Shown: positions 42,679-51,966, numbered from the stretch's first letter. The stretch: DNA of 64,000 nt from Bog-473 sp963777485 (GCA_963777485.1 CAVZQP010000004.1:496001-560000), one strand, 5' to 3'. The notes: generated by a model from the sequence alone, not told the origin. A program made the numbers and translations.

Positions 42679-43482
42679 CTAAGCCTGAGCCTGCTTCGCC
42701 TTTTGCTCGCGCATGTACGCAGCGGTTCCCTCGAGGAACGCGCCGACGTCCTTCTCCTTGTTGGCGACCACACCGTGGAACCACTCGGGCACCCAGACCT
42801 GGGCGGCGCCGGCGTCCAGTCCCGCCAGGATGGCGTCGACCGCCACCGAGACCGGTTCGGCCGGGACCGGCAGGTCGGGCGTGTCGTTGTCGGGCAGGCT
42901 GAACAACTCCGTGTCGATGACGCCGGGGTAGACGACCATCAGCTTGATGCCTTCGTCCCACAGGTCGACGGCCATCGCCTCGGAGAACGCGGTCAGGGCC
43001 GCCTTCGACGCGTCGTAGGCGGATTCACCGGGCGCACTGAGCTTCCCTGCAATCGACGAGACGTTGACGATGGTGCCTGACCCCCGAGCCAGCATCTGGG
43101 GCAGCAGCGCCATGGTCAGACGGACGGGCGAGAGGTAATTGACGTGCATCACCGCGGTGATCGTGTCGATGTCGAGCGCCGTCACGTGCCGGCGCTTCGG
43201 GATGCCGGCATTGTTGATGAGGAGGTCAATGCCGCCGAAGGCGTTGACGACGTCGACCGCCAGCTGGTCGACCGCATTGATGTCGGCCAGGTTGACCACC
43301 CACATCCGGCTGTCCGGTGAGTACTTCATGCAGCGCCCAACCACCTCGGAGAGCCGGTCGGCCCGACGGGCGCATATGCCGACAACCGCACCACGCTCGG
43401 CCAGGGCCTCGGCCAGGCCCGCCCCGATTCCCGACGAGCCGCCCGTCACCAGCGTGCGGCATCCCTCCAGGTCCAGCGCCAT
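42679..43482 (-). CDS. Short-chain dehydrogenase/reductase
   Basis: Classical SDR of 267 residues. VTGGSSGIGAGL, LLINNAGIP and YDASKAALTAF (with Ser in IVNVSSIAG) are all intact. ATG 43482 is preferred to GTG 43494, which has only a weak ribosome site. It lies 22 bases upstream of the serine hydrolase gene and starts the minus-strand row 42679 to 40475. Substrate unknown. Confidence 0.9.
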   Translation of the reverse strand: MALDLEGCRTLVTGGSSGIGAGLAEALAERGAVVGICARRADRLSEVVGRCMKYSPDSRMWVVNLADINAVDQLAVDVVNAFGGIDLLINNAGIPKRRHVTALDIDTITAVMHVNYLSPVRLTMALLPQMLARGSGTIVNVSSIAGKLSAPGESAYDASKAALTAFSEAMAVDLWDEGIKLMVVYPGVIDTELFSLPDNDTPDLPVPAEPVSVAVDAILAGLDAGAAQVWVPEWFHGVVANKEKDVGAFLEGTAAYMREQKAKQAQA

Positions 43483-43602
43483 CGTCCACCCCACTTTCGA
43501 GTGCTGCTCACCTTACGCAGCGCGGCCACCGAACGGCCATTGACGAATTGTTGACACGGACCACACCCGCGTTCATCTTCCGTTGACAACGGCGCGGGAA
43601 GC
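43483..43602 (+). promoter_or_regulatory. kdp operon promoter region
   Basis: 120 bases before the kdp genes. TTGACA at 43551-43556 and CATCTT at 43574-43579 are separated by 17 bases, a plausible sigma-70-type promoter whose -10 is weak. TTGAC occurs three times (about 43540, 43551 and 43583), and these could be KdpE-related repeats or coincidence. Confidence 0.4.
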
Positions 43603-43695
43603 ATGGCCCTCATGGCTGACTTCCTCGCAGTGCTGGGGTTCGTCGCGTTCGTCGCGGCGTTCCTGGGCCTCATCTGGTGCCTGGAGCGGGTATGA
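43603..43695 (+). CDS. Small single-pass membrane protein before kdpF
   Basis: 30 residues, nearly all one transmembrane helix (LAVLGFVAFVAAFLGLIW), ending LERV. Its stop overlaps the start of kdpF (ATGA), so it is co-translated with the kdp genes. Short ORFs of this kind exist at actinobacterial kdp loci, but I cannot name a family; it is a possible extra small subunit. GGGAAGC precedes ATG 43603. Confidence 0.5.
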   Translation: MALMADFLAVLGFVAFVAAFLGLIWCLERV

Positions 43696-43781
43696 CCTGG
43701 GTACAGGGACTGCTGCTCGGCATCTCCATCGTGATGTTCATCTACCTGGGCATCGCCATGTTCAAGCCCGAGTGGTTCTGA
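43692..43781 (+). CDS. kdpF: K+-transporting ATPase subunit F
   Basis: 29-residue single-pass peptide with a hydrophobic core (LLLGISIVMFIYLGIAMF) and the typical KdpF end KPEWF. It stabilises the KdpFABC complex in the membrane. The ATGA overlap with the preceding ORF and 6 bases to kdpA place it in the operon. Confidence 0.85.
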   Translation: MTWVQGLLLGISIVMFIYLGIAMFKPEWF

Positions 43782-43787
43782 TCTGAC

Positions 43788-45476
43788 ATGGGCTTTTTCT
43801 GGACCATCGTCCTCCTGATCATCACGCTTGGCCTCGCCTGGCGCTATCTGGGCTCGTACATGGCCGCGGTCTTCGACGGACGCGTCACCTACCTGGCCTG
43901 GCTCGAGCGGCCCTTCTACCGGCTGCTCGGTACGAGCCCGGACAAGGAGCAGTCCTGGAAGCGCTACGCCGGCTCGACGGTGATCTTCTCCGGGGTGTTC
44001 CTCGTCGTCGGCTACTTCCTGATGCGGATCCAGGGGTCGCTGCCGCTCAACCCCCAGCACTTCGGGGCAACGCCGCCGGCGCTCACCTTCAACACGATCA
44101 CCTCGTTCATGACGAACACGAACTGGCAGAACTACGGCGGCGAGACGACGATGTCGTACTTCAGCCAGATCGGCGTGCTGGCCGTGCAGCAGTTCGTGAG
44201 CGCGGCGGTCGGGATCGCGGTGGCGATCGCCGTCACCCGGGGCTTCTCGCGTCGCAACTCACCCACCATCGGCAACTTCTGGGTCGACATGACCCGGTGC
44301 TGCCTCTACATCCTGCTCCCGATCGCCTTTGTCGCCGGCATCATCATGGTGGCCTCGGGTGCGGTGCAGACGCTGTCCGGACCCGTCTCGATCCACAACG
44401 CGGTCAACGGTGTGTCACAGACCATCCCGCGTGGTCCCGCCGGCTTCATGGGGCCGATCATGCAGCTGGGGACGAACGGCGGCGGGTTCTTCAACGTCGA
44501 CCTGGGCCACCCTTTCGAGAACCCCACGGCGCTCACCAACTTCATCTACATCTGGCTCACCCTGTCCATTCCGTTCGCGCTGACGTACACGTTCGGCAAG
44601 ATGGTGGGGAGCATCCGTCACGGCGTCGCCCTGCTGATCGCCATGGTCCTCATCTTCGGCACCTGGGTCGGCTTTACGTCATACGCCGAGCACCAGAACA
44701 ACCCTGCCGTGGCGGCGGCCGGGATCCACTCGACGGTGGGCAACACAGAGGGCAAGAACTCCTATTTCGGCGACACGACCAGCGCGCTGTTCAACGTGTC
44801 GATGACCCAGACCTCCGACGGCGCCGTCGACAGTTCCACCGACTCCTACAACCCGATCGGCGGCTTCGGCCCGATGTCCGGCATGATGCTCGGCGAGGTG
44901 ACGCCCGGCGGCGTCGGGAGTGGCCTCTACACCATCCTCATCTACGCCGTCATCGCCGTGTTCATCGGCGGCCTCATGATCGGGCGAACACCGGAATACC
45001 TGGGCAAGAAGATCCAGGCCCGGGAGGTGAAGCTGGCCGGCCTGGCGGCACTCGTGATGCCGGTCACCGTGCTGATCTTGACAGCGATCGCCGTGTCGCT
45101 CCATGCCGGGCGGGCAGGCCCGCTGAACGCTGGTCCGCACGGGTTCAGCGAGATCCTCTACGCCTTCACGTCACAGGGCAACAACAACGGGTCGGCCATG
45201 GCCGGGCTTACGGGCAACACGACCTTCTACAACGTGACGGGCTCCATCGCCATGCTGATCGGCCGCTTTGCGATCATCGTTCCAGCGCTCGCACTCGGCG
45301 GGGCGCTGGCCGCCAAGAACGTCGTGCCAGCATCACTCGGTACCTTCCGCACCGACAACGGCATGTTCGTAGGCCTGACGATCGGCGTCATCATCATCAT
45401 CGGCGGGTTGACCTTCTTCCCCGCCCTCTCGCTCGGCCCCATCGTCGAGCAGTTGAGCCACGGAAAGTTCTTCTAA
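43788..45476 (+). CDS. kdpA: K+-transporting ATPase subunit A
   Basis: Potassium-selective channel-like subunit of 562 residues (usual about 557). Selectivity-filter-type repeats are visible as SFMTNTNWQNYGGET, LGTNGGGFFNV and GNNNGSAMAGL. It binds K+ and passes it to KdpB. Its stop shares a base with kdpB (TAATG). Confidence 0.97.
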   Translation: MGFFWTIVLLIITLGLAWRYLGSYMAAVFDGRVTYLAWLERPFYRLLGTSPDKEQSWKRYAGSTVIFSGVFLVVGYFLMRIQGSLPLNPQHFGATPPALTFNTITSFMTNTNWQNYGGETTMSYFSQIGVLAVQQFVSAAVGIAVAIAVTRGFSRRNSPTIGNFWVDMTRCCLYILLPIAFVAGIIMVASGAVQTLSGPVSIHNAVNGVSQTIPRGPAGFMGPIMQLGTNGGGFFNVDLGHPFENPTALTNFIYIWLTLSIPFALTYTFGKMVGSIRHGVALLIAMVLIFGTWVGFTSYAEHQNNPAVAAAGIHSTVGNTEGKNSYFGDTTSALFNVSMTQTSDGAVDSSTDSYNPIGGFGPMSGMMLGEVTPGGVGSGLYTILIYAVIAVFIGGLMIGRTPEYLGKKIQAREVKLAGLAALVMPVTVLILTAIAVSLHAGRAGPLNAGPHGFSEILYAFTSQGNNNGSAMAGLTGNTTFYNVTGSIAMLIGRFAIIVPALALGGALAAKNVVPASLGTFRTDNGMFVGLTIGVIIIIGGLTFFPALSLGPIVEQLSHGKFF

Positions 45477-47548
45477 TGACGACCACGTTCACACCTGCGC
45501 CCACAGAACCGGGCAACTTGCCGCACGGCGTCGCCGGTTCCAGGAGTCTTTTCGACCGCGAAGTCCTGGGTCAAGCACTCCTCGATGCCTTGAAGAAATT
45601 TGACCCTCGCGTCCAGATCAGGAACCCGGTCATGTTCGTCGTGCTCGTGGGTTCCATTGTGACGCTGATCGAGTCGATCACACACCCGAGCAAGTTCGAC
45701 TGGTCCATCACCATCTGGCTCTTCCTCACAGTGGTCTTTGCGAACTTCGCGGAGGCCATGGCCGAGGGCCGCGGTAAGGCGCAGGCGGACACGCTGCGCC
45801 GGATGCGCGCAGAGACCGCGGCGCGGCGCCTCACGCCGGGCGGAACCGAGGAGCGCGTGGCTGCCTCCGAGCTGGCCAAGGGAGACCTCGTGGTCTGCGA
45901 GGCGGGTGACCTCATCCCCTCGGACGGCGAGATAGTCGAGGGCATCGCCTCAGTCGACGAGTCGGCCATCACTGGTGAGTCGGCGCCGGTGATCCGTGAA
46001 TCGGGAGGTGACCGTTCAGCCGTCACCGGTGGAACGAGGGTGCTCTCAGACCGCATCGTCGTGCGCATCACAGCCGAGCGCGGTCACACCTTCCTTGACC
46101 GGATGATCACGCTTGTGGAGGGCGCCAACCGCCAGCGGACGCCGAATGAGATCGCGCTCACCATCCTCCTTGCGGTCCTCACGATCGTGTTCATCCCGGT
46201 GGTGGTGACGCTCCAGGCGTTCGGGCACTACGCGGGAGCAACGGTGCAGGTCGTCATCCTCGTGTCCCTGCTGGTCTGTCTTATTCCGACCACGATCGGT
46301 GCGCTCCTGTCGGCCATCGGCATCGCCGGGATGGATCGCCTGGTTCAGCGCAACGTCCTCGCCATGAGCGGTCGCGCGGTGGAGGCGGCGGGCGACGTCC
46401 AGACGCTGCTGCTCGACAAGACCGGGACCATCACGCTCGGGAACCGGATGGCTTCGGCCTTCTACGCGGCTCATGGGCACACCGAGGAGGAGGTCGCGGA
46501 CGCCGCCCAACTGGCGTCGCTCGCCGACGAGACGCCGGAGGGCCGCTCCATCGTCGTCCTGGCCAAGGAGCGCTTCGGCCTCCGTGAGCGGGAGCTGTCC
46601 GGTGCGCACGAGTTCGTCCCCTTCTCGGCGACGACCAGGATGTCCGGGCTCGACGTGGATGGTCGACAGATCCGCAAGGGCGCCGCCGAGTCGGTGCGCC
46701 ACTGGGTCGTCGAGCAAGGGGGCACGCCCCCCGACGGGCTCCAGGAGATCGTCGACCGGATCGCCCGGGCCGGGTCCACCCCGCTGGTCGTGGCGGACGG
46801 TCCGGCCATCCTCGGTGTGATCGAGCTCAAGGACGTGGTGAAGACCGGGATCCGGGAGAAGTTCGACGACATGCGCCAGATGGGGATCCGCACGGTCATG
46901 ATCACCGGCGACAACCCCCTCACCGCGGCGGCCATCGCGCAGGAAGCCGGCGTCGATGACTTCCTTGCGGAGGCGACCCCCGAGGCCAAGCTCGAGCTCA
47001 TCCGGCAGGAGCAAGAGGGAGGAAAGCTGGTCGCCATGACCGGCGACGGGACGAACGACGCGCCCGCGCTGGCCCAGGCCGACGTCGGTGTGGCGATGAA
47101 CACGGGGACGACCGCGGCCAAGGAGGCCGGGAACATGGTCGACCTCGACTCCAACCCGACCAAGCTGATCGACGTCGTCGAGATCGGCAAGCAGTTGCTG
47201 ATCACCCGGGGTTCGCTCACGACGTTCTCCATCGCCAACGACGTGGCGAAGTATTTCGCCATCATCCCGGTGATGTTCGTCGGTGCGTGGGGCGGCAACG
47301 CGCTCGGTGCGCTGAACATCATGAAGTTGCACAGCCCGGAGAGCGCCGTGTTGTCCGCGGTGATCTTCAACGCTCTCGTCATCGTGGCGCTGATACCGCT
47401 GGCGCTACGAGGCGTGAGGTTCCGCGCGGCATCCGCGGCTGCGATCCTGCGCAGAAACGTGTGGATCTACGGCATTGGAGGAATCATCGTCCCCTTCATC
47501 TTCATCAAGCTCATCGACCTGATCCTGGTCGCCCTACACGCCTACTGA
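45476..47548 (+). CDS. kdpB: K+-transporting P-type ATPase subunit B
   Basis: 690 residues. The phosphorylated Asp314 is in LLLDKTGTITLG, the actuator loop ITGESAPV at 165-171 and MTGDGTNDAPALAQADVG the hinge; all catalytic residues are intact. Hydrolyses ATP to drive high-affinity K+ uptake. The reading frame is open further upstream inside kdpA, but this is a shadow; TAATG coupling fixes the start. Confidence 0.97.
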   Translation: MTTTFTPAPTEPGNLPHGVAGSRSLFDREVLGQALLDALKKFDPRVQIRNPVMFVVLVGSIVTLIESITHPSKFDWSITIWLFLTVVFANFAEAMAEGRGKAQADTLRRMRAETAARRLTPGGTEERVAASELAKGDLVVCEAGDLIPSDGEIVEGIASVDESAITGESAPVIRESGGDRSAVTGGTRVLSDRIVVRITAERGHTFLDRMITLVEGANRQRTPNEIALTILLAVLTIVFIPVVVTLQAFGHYAGATVQVVILVSLLVCLIPTTIGALLSAIGIAGMDRLVQRNVLAMSGRAVEAAGDVQTLLLDKTGTITLGNRMASAFYAAHGHTEEEVADAAQLASLADETPEGRSIVVLAKERFGLRERELSGAHEFVPFSATTRMSGLDVDGRQIRKGAAESVRHWVVEQGGTPPDGLQEIVDRIARAGSTPLVVADGPAILGVIELKDVVKTGIREKFDDMRQMGIRTVMITGDNPLTAAAIAQEAGVDDFLAEATPEAKLELIRQEQEGGKLVAMTGDGTNDAPALAQADVGVAMNTGTTAAKEAGNMVDLDSNPTKLIDVVEIGKQLLITRGSLTTFSIANDVAKYFAIIPVMFVGAWGGNALGALNIMKLHSPESAVLSAVIFNALVIVALIPLALRGVRFRAASAAAILRRNVWIYGIGGIIVPFIFIKLIDLILVALHAY

Positions 47549-47566
47549 TTCGCGAGCTAATCCATC

Positions 47567-48217
47567 ATGATCACGAACATCCGACGCTCCATCGTCACGG
47601 TCATCGTCTTCACCGCCTTCTTCGGCTTTCTGTACGCCTTCGCCGGCACCGGAGTCGCTCAGGCCTTCTTCCGGGGCCAGGCAGACGGCTCTCTCACGGC
47701 GAACGGATCGAGGCTCATCGGCCAGGACTGGTCGCAGACCCGCTGCCCCGGTCACCGCTTGGGAAGCTGCGTATTCCAGGGACGTCCCGACAACCTCGGG
47801 CCGTATGCCGGGTCGGCCAAACCGGTCGCCGCCGGGGGGGACAACCCGCTCGAGGCAAACAACATCCCTGGCAAACCAGGGGTCCTGAATTCCGGTGAGT
47901 CCTCGACGACCAACCTCGGTCCCCGCTCCAAGACCCTGTTGCAGAACACGCAGCAGCTCGTTGCCTACTGGAAGGCGCGGGGCGTCAACCCCACGCCCGA
48001 CCTCGTGACCACCTCGGGAAGTGGCCTCGATCCCACCATCACGCCGCAGGACGCGTTCGCCGAGGTCCCCATGGTGTCGCGAGCGACGGGGATCTCCCCG
48101 TCGCGGTTGCGGAGCCTGATCAACCAGCAAACCCAGGGCAGGCCGCTCGGCTTCCTGGGCTCGCCCTTCGTGAACGTGCTCCAGCTCAACGAGGCCCTCG
48201 TCAAGCTCGAGCGGTGA
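47567..48217 (+). CDS. kdpC: K+-transporting ATPase subunit C
   Basis: 216 residues with one N-terminal transmembrane segment (SIVTVIVFTAFFGFLYAFAG) and a periplasmic-domain-like part containing RLIGQDW and TPDLVTTSGSGLDPTITPQDA, hallmark KdpC sequence. It stabilises the KdpFABC complex. Its stop overlaps the following small gene (GTGA). Confidence 0.95.
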   Translation: MITNIRRSIVTVIVFTAFFGFLYAFAGTGVAQAFFRGQADGSLTANGSRLIGQDWSQTRCPGHRLGSCVFQGRPDNLGPYAGSAKPVAAGGDNPLEANNIPGKPGVLNSGESSTTNLGPRSKTLLQNTQQLVAYWKARGVNPTPDLVTTSGSGLDPTITPQDAFAEVPMVSRATGISPSRLRSLINQQTQGRPLGFLGSPFVNVLQLNEALVKLER

Positions 48218-48483
48218 GCGCGACCGCCATCGGGGAGCTCGAACCCCGGCGGCGGGCCACGATGGCCGGGGAGATCCTTTCCGTCGTGGCCTACGAGTTG
48301 CCCTGGGTCCGCACCGACGCCGAGGTCGGCGACGGCACCGGCGTCGTAGTGCTCCGCTTCATGGGGCGAGCCGAGGTCCCCGGGCTCGTCCCGGGACGTC
48401 ACATCGTTGCCGAAGGCACGCCCGGGCTCCGCAACGGCGTGCTCGTGGTTCACAACCCCCTGTATCAATTCGTGGCGGGCTGA
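48214..48483 (+). CDS. Small OB-fold-like protein
   Basis: 89 residues: a beta-rich sequence (GEILSVVAYELPWVRTDAEVGDGTGVVVLRFMGRAEVPGL) ending in NPLYQFVAG, resembling the tRNA-anticodon-like OB-fold found in short actinobacterial proteins. No catalytic motif. GTG 48214 overlaps the kdpC stop and its own end overlaps kdpE by 19 bases on the opposite strand. Its role with kdp is unknown and may be merely positional. Confidence 0.6.
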   Translation: MSATAIGELEPRRRATMAGEILSVVAYELPWVRTDAEVGDGTGVVVLRFMGRAEVPGLVPGRHIVAEGTPGLRNGVLVVHNPLYQFVAG

Positions 48484-49181
48484 GGATGCTCCGCACTCGG
48501 CTCGGCGGTCAGCTGGTAGCCGATGCCGGGAACGGTCTTGAGCAGCCGCCCGTCCTCGTCGCCGAGCTTCTTGCGCAGCCTGTGCGTGTAGACCCGCACG
48601 TAGTTGGACTCGATGCCGTACCCGGGGCCCCATACGTCCTTGAGGATCATGTGGTGGGTGCACACCTTGCCGGCATGCCGGGCCAGGTAGGCCAACAGCT
48701 CGAACTCCTTGGCGGTGAGTTGGAGGGGGTCGCCGTCGAGCAGCGCCATGTGGTGGACCAGGTCGACGTGCAGGCGGCCGACGTCGAGCTCCAGCAGTTC
48801 AGCGCCTTCGGCGTTGCGCGCCGCATGGTGACGCAGCGCGACGCGGAGCCGGGCCTCGAGCTCGGCCATCCCGAACGGCTTGGTGACGAAGTCGTCGGCG
48901 CCCCCGTCGAGCGCCTCGACCTTGCGCCGCTCGTCGCCGTAGGCCGAGAGCACGACGATCGGTACGGTCGAGAAGCTACGAATGCGGCGGCACACCTCGA
49001 TCCCGTCCAGGTCGGGCAGCCCGAGGTCGAGGATGACCAGGTCGGGCGAGGCCAGCGCGACCTGATCCACGGCCTCGGCTCCCGTGTGCGCCGTGAGGAC
49101 CTCGTCCCCACGGGCGCTCAGTCCGATCCGCAGCGCCTTGAGCAGCGAGGGGTCGTCGTCGACGAGGAGGAACTTGGACAT
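48465..49181 (-). CDS. kdpE: Response regulator KdpE
   Basis: OmpR-type response regulator of 238 residues. Phosphoacceptor Asp52 in LVILDLGLP, acidic pocket VDDD (8-10), Lys101 in FVTKPFG, then a C-terminal winged helix (NYVRVYTHRLRKKLGDE, GIGYQL). It activates kdpFABC on low K+ or osmotic stress. The kinase half of KdpD ends 8 bases upstream, on the same strand, so they are co-transcribed. It is convergent with the kdp structural operon. Confidence 0.93.
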   Translation of the reverse strand: MSKFLLVDDDPSLLKALRIGLSARGDEVLTAHTGAEAVDQVALASPDLVILDLGLPDLDGIEVCRRIRSFSTVPIVVLSAYGDERRKVEALDGGADDFVTKPFGMAELEARLRVALRHHAARNAEGAELLELDVGRLHVDLVHHMALLDGDPLQLTAKEFELLAYLARHAGKVCTHHMILKDVWGPGYGIESNYVRVYTHRLRKKLGDEDGRLLKTVPGIGYQLTAEPSAEHPQPATN

Positions 49182-49189
49182 GTCGGGCC

Positions 49190-50764
49190 TCAGTTGGGCG
49201 CCGTCGCGATGGCAGCGCCGGGAACTGTGAACACGATACGGGTCCCCAGATCCGTGTTCGGGTCGATCCAGATGTTCCCGCCGTGCGCCTCGACGAACGC
49301 CTTGGCGATGGTCAAACCGAGTCCGGCGCGTCCGCCCCGTCCGTTCTGGCTGAACATCTCGAAGACGCGTTCGCGCTCGCTAAGTGCGATGCCCGGCCCT
49401 TGGTCGGCCACTGCGATCTCGATCCGGTCCTCTCTGGCGGGATCGACCCGGGCCGTCACGCAGATAACACTTGCGGCTGGTGATACTCGTTCTGCATTGT
49501 CGAGCAGGTTGGCGAGGACCTGGCTGATCAGGACATGGTCGATTCGCAGCATGGGCAACTCCACGGGTGCCTCCACTCGCACCCGCTCGCGGGAGACGAT
49601 GCCACCGAGGTTCCCGAGTGCCTCATCGACCAACTCGTCGATCGGGATGGCAGTTGGCCTGATTTCGAGGGCACCGGCTTCGATCCGTGTCATGTCCAGC
49701 AGGTTCGTCACCAGGCGAGCCAGCCGGTCCGACTGCTGCTCGATCAGCTCCAACAACTCCGCGCGATCACCGGCACTGAGTTGTGCATCGGCCTGGCGGA
49801 GACTCGACACCGCAGTCTTGACCGCTGCCAGTGGAGTGCGCAGGTCGTGCGACACCGCGCCCATGAGGGCGCGGCGCCACAGGTCGATCTCCTCCAAGAG
49901 ACGTGCGCGCAACGCCTCATCGCGCAGCCTGGCTCGGTCGACGGCCAGGGCAGCCTGGTTGGCAAACGTCCCGAGGAGGCTGCGGTCCCGGCCTTTCAAC
50001 ACGACGTCCTGCAGAACGAGCATGCCCACCGGCCGCTCGTTCACGGCCAGGGCTATCGACAGCCTGCGCGGCCTGCGGTCGTTCGTGTCGCCGACCAATC
50101 CGATCGCGAGCGGTTGGCCCTGCGTCGAAGTCAGGGATCCGACGTCGGTCTCGGTCAGCGCTTGCCCCGAGCTTGCAGCGACCTCGAGCGTCTCGCCGGG
50201 CATCGGCTCATCGTGGCGGTGATCCGGCAGCACCAAGGCGGTCCAACGGGGCTGGAAGGCGCTCTGCACACTTTCGGCGATGTGCGTGAGCAATTGAGCG
50301 AGAGGCAGGTCACCGATCAGAGCCTGCGACAGCTCGTACAGGCGGTCGGACTCCTCCCGTCCCCGCAGCGCCTCCTCGCGGGCACTGCCGAGCTGGGCGA
50401 CGACCTGCGCCACGATGAGCACGACCGAGATGTAGACCACGAGGGCGATCCAGTTCTGGGCCGACCGGACGGTGAGTGTGTCGTAAGGGGGGAGGAAGAA
50501 CCAGTCGTAAACGAGGAAACCGGCCGCCGCGCCCACGACGCCGACCCAGAAGCCTCCGATCACCACGCCCACGACCGCGGGCAGCACGAACGCGAGGGCC
50601 GGGATGGCGATACTCAGGGAGGTGCGAAACGGCAGGAGCAGAGCCAGGAGGGCGCCGAGCGAAGCCAGCATGGCGACGATGCCGAGGGCAAAGCGCTGGT
50701 ACGTTCCCCTGGTACCCAGCATGCCGTACGTCACGTCTGTCACTGCTTTCATGTTCGCCGGCAT
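49190..50764 (-). CDS. Histidine-kinase half of KdpD
   Basis: 524 residues: four transmembrane segments of DUF4118 type at about 25-120, a GAF-like region at about 150-280, HisKA with the phosphorylated His306 in MGAVSHDLRTPLAAVK, and HATPase (ANLLDNAERVS, VADQGPGI, GRGGRAGLGLTIAK). This is the C-terminal half of a normal 900-residue KdpD. The N-terminal KdpD/Usp part is missing and exists as a separate divergent gene 56 bases away. ATG 50764 is used; ATG 50752 is possible. Kinase motifs are intact, so it could phosphorylate KdpE by itself or with its partner. Confidence 0.9.
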   Translation of the reverse strand: MPANMKAVTDVTYGMLGTRGTYQRFALGIVAMLASLGALLALLLPFRTSLSIAIPALAFVLPAVVGVVIGGFWVGVVGAAAGFLVYDWFFLPPYDTLTVRSAQNWIALVVYISVVLIVAQVVAQLGSAREEALRGREESDRLYELSQALIGDLPLAQLLTHIAESVQSAFQPRWTALVLPDHRHDEPMPGETLEVAASSGQALTETDVGSLTSTQGQPLAIGLVGDTNDRRPRRLSIALAVNERPVGMLVLQDVVLKGRDRSLLGTFANQAALAVDRARLRDEALRARLLEEIDLWRRALMGAVSHDLRTPLAAVKTAVSSLRQADAQLSAGDRAELLELIEQQSDRLARLVTNLLDMTRIEAGALEIRPTAIPIDELVDEALGNLGGIVSRERVRVEAPVELPMLRIDHVLISQVLANLLDNAERVSPAASVICVTARVDPAREDRIEIAVADQGPGIALSERERVFEMFSQNGRGGRAGLGLTIAKAFVEAHGGNIWIDPNTDLGTRIVFTVPGAAIATAPN

Positions 50765-50820
50765 CTCGCCGACTTCGAATTGTACCGACGGATCGGCATG
50801 GTCGGGCCAGCCGAGGTGAC

Positions 50821-51966
50821 ATGAGCACGAGCGGAGAGGAAGAAGGCGTACGGCCGACCGGGCGCTTCCGTGTCTATCTCGGCGCGGCGGCCGGAGTCGG
50901 CAAGACCTGCGCCATGCTCGACGAGGGATGGCGTCGGTTCCAGCGAGGCGCCGACGTCGTAGTGGGGTTCGTGGAGACGCATAAGCGCCCCTACACCCTG
51001 GAGCAAATCCGCGACCTCCCTGTCATGCCCCGAAGGCAGGTGGACTATCGCGGCTCGGTCTGGGAGGAGATGGACCTCGACGCTGTCCTGGAACGTAAGC
51101 CGGAGGTCGCTCTGATCGACGAGCTGGCACACACCAACGTGCCGGGATCGGGTCGGCACGAGAAGCGATGGGAGGACGTACTCGAGGTCCTAGACGCCGG
51201 CATCGCGGTCATCACCACGGTCAACATCCAACATCTCGAGTCGCTGGCGGATCCCGTCGAGCGCATCACGGGCGTGAGCGTGCGGGAGCGGGTCCCCGAC
51301 TGGGTCGTCCGAAGGGCAGATCAGATCGAGCTCATCGACTCGTCAGCCGACCAGCTCCGTCGTCGCATGCTGCACGGCAATATCTACCCCGCCGAGAAGG
51401 TGCAATCGGCACTCAGTGGCTTCTTCCGCGCCGAGAACCTGGCCGCCCTACGCGAGCTCTCGCTCCGCTTCGTCGCCGACGAGACGGAGGAAGAGTTGCT
51501 CGAGTACCTGCGCTCGCGCGGTGCTGGCGGGGAATTGTGGGAGACCACCGAACGGATCATGGTTGCCGTCACCGGCGCCCCGGGGAACGCATCGGTCATC
51601 AGGCGTGCCGCACGCATTGCGGCCCGCCTGAAGGCGCCGTTGGTCGCGATCAACGTGGTGGGCGGTGACGCCGACGCACGGAAGGAGGGCACGGCCGAGC
51701 TCGAGCAGCTCGTAGGAGCCGTCGGGGGCACGTGGCAGACGCTGGAGGGCGACGACGTCGCCAAAGTGATCTTCGCAGCGGCCGTCGACCAGCAGATCAC
51801 GCAGATCGTTCTCGGGACGTCCCGGCTCACGCGTTGGCAATCGATGACGCGAGGTTCGGTGATCCAGCAGATCCTCCGGATGGCCTCTGAGAACGATATC
51901 GACGTGCATGTGATCGCGCGTCGGGACGCTGCCGAGGATCTCCCGAGCGTCGACGACGCGGGCTAG
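50821..51966 (+). CDS. KdpD N-terminal sensor half (KdpD domain plus Usp)
   Basis: 381 residues. Residues 10-230 are the KdpD domain with a Walker-A-like GAAAGVGKT at 21-29, DELAHTNVPGSG and NIQHLESL; about residues 245-375 are a universal-stress-protein domain (IMVAVTGAPGNASVIRRAARIAARLKAP). It contains no histidine kinase part; in ordinary KdpD these domains precede DUF4118. GAGGTGAC precedes ATG 50821. It is transcribed divergently from the kinase half, so the two halves share a 56-base promoter region. A nucleotide-binding sensor that talks to the kinase in trans is the natural inference. Confidence 0.9.
   Translation: MSTSGEEEGVRPTGRFRVYLGAAAGVGKTCAMLDEGWRRFQRGADVVVGFVETHKRPYTLEQIRDLPVMPRRQVDYRGSVWEEMDLDAVLERKPEVALIDELAHTNVPGSGRHEKRWEDVLEVLDAGIAVITTVNIQHLESLADPVERITGVSVRERVPDWVVRRADQIELIDSSADQLRRRMLHGNIYPAEKVQSALSGFFRAENLAALRELSLRFVADETEEELLEYLRSRGAGGELWETTERIMVAVTGAPGNASVIRRAARIAARLKAPLVAINVVGGDADARKEGTAELEQLVGAVGGTWQTLEGDDVAKVIFAAAVDQQITQIVLGTSRLTRWQSMTRGSVIQQILRMASENDIDVHVIARRDAAEDLPSVDDAG

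Noticed and set aside
44297..45475. Long N-terminal extension of the kdpB reading frame
   Set aside because: This is an open shadow frame inside kdpA; KdpB length and the TAATG overlap fix the start at 45476.
44297..47548. Possible second P-type ATPase in the same region
   Set aside because: Only one DKTGT motif is present, at kdpB.
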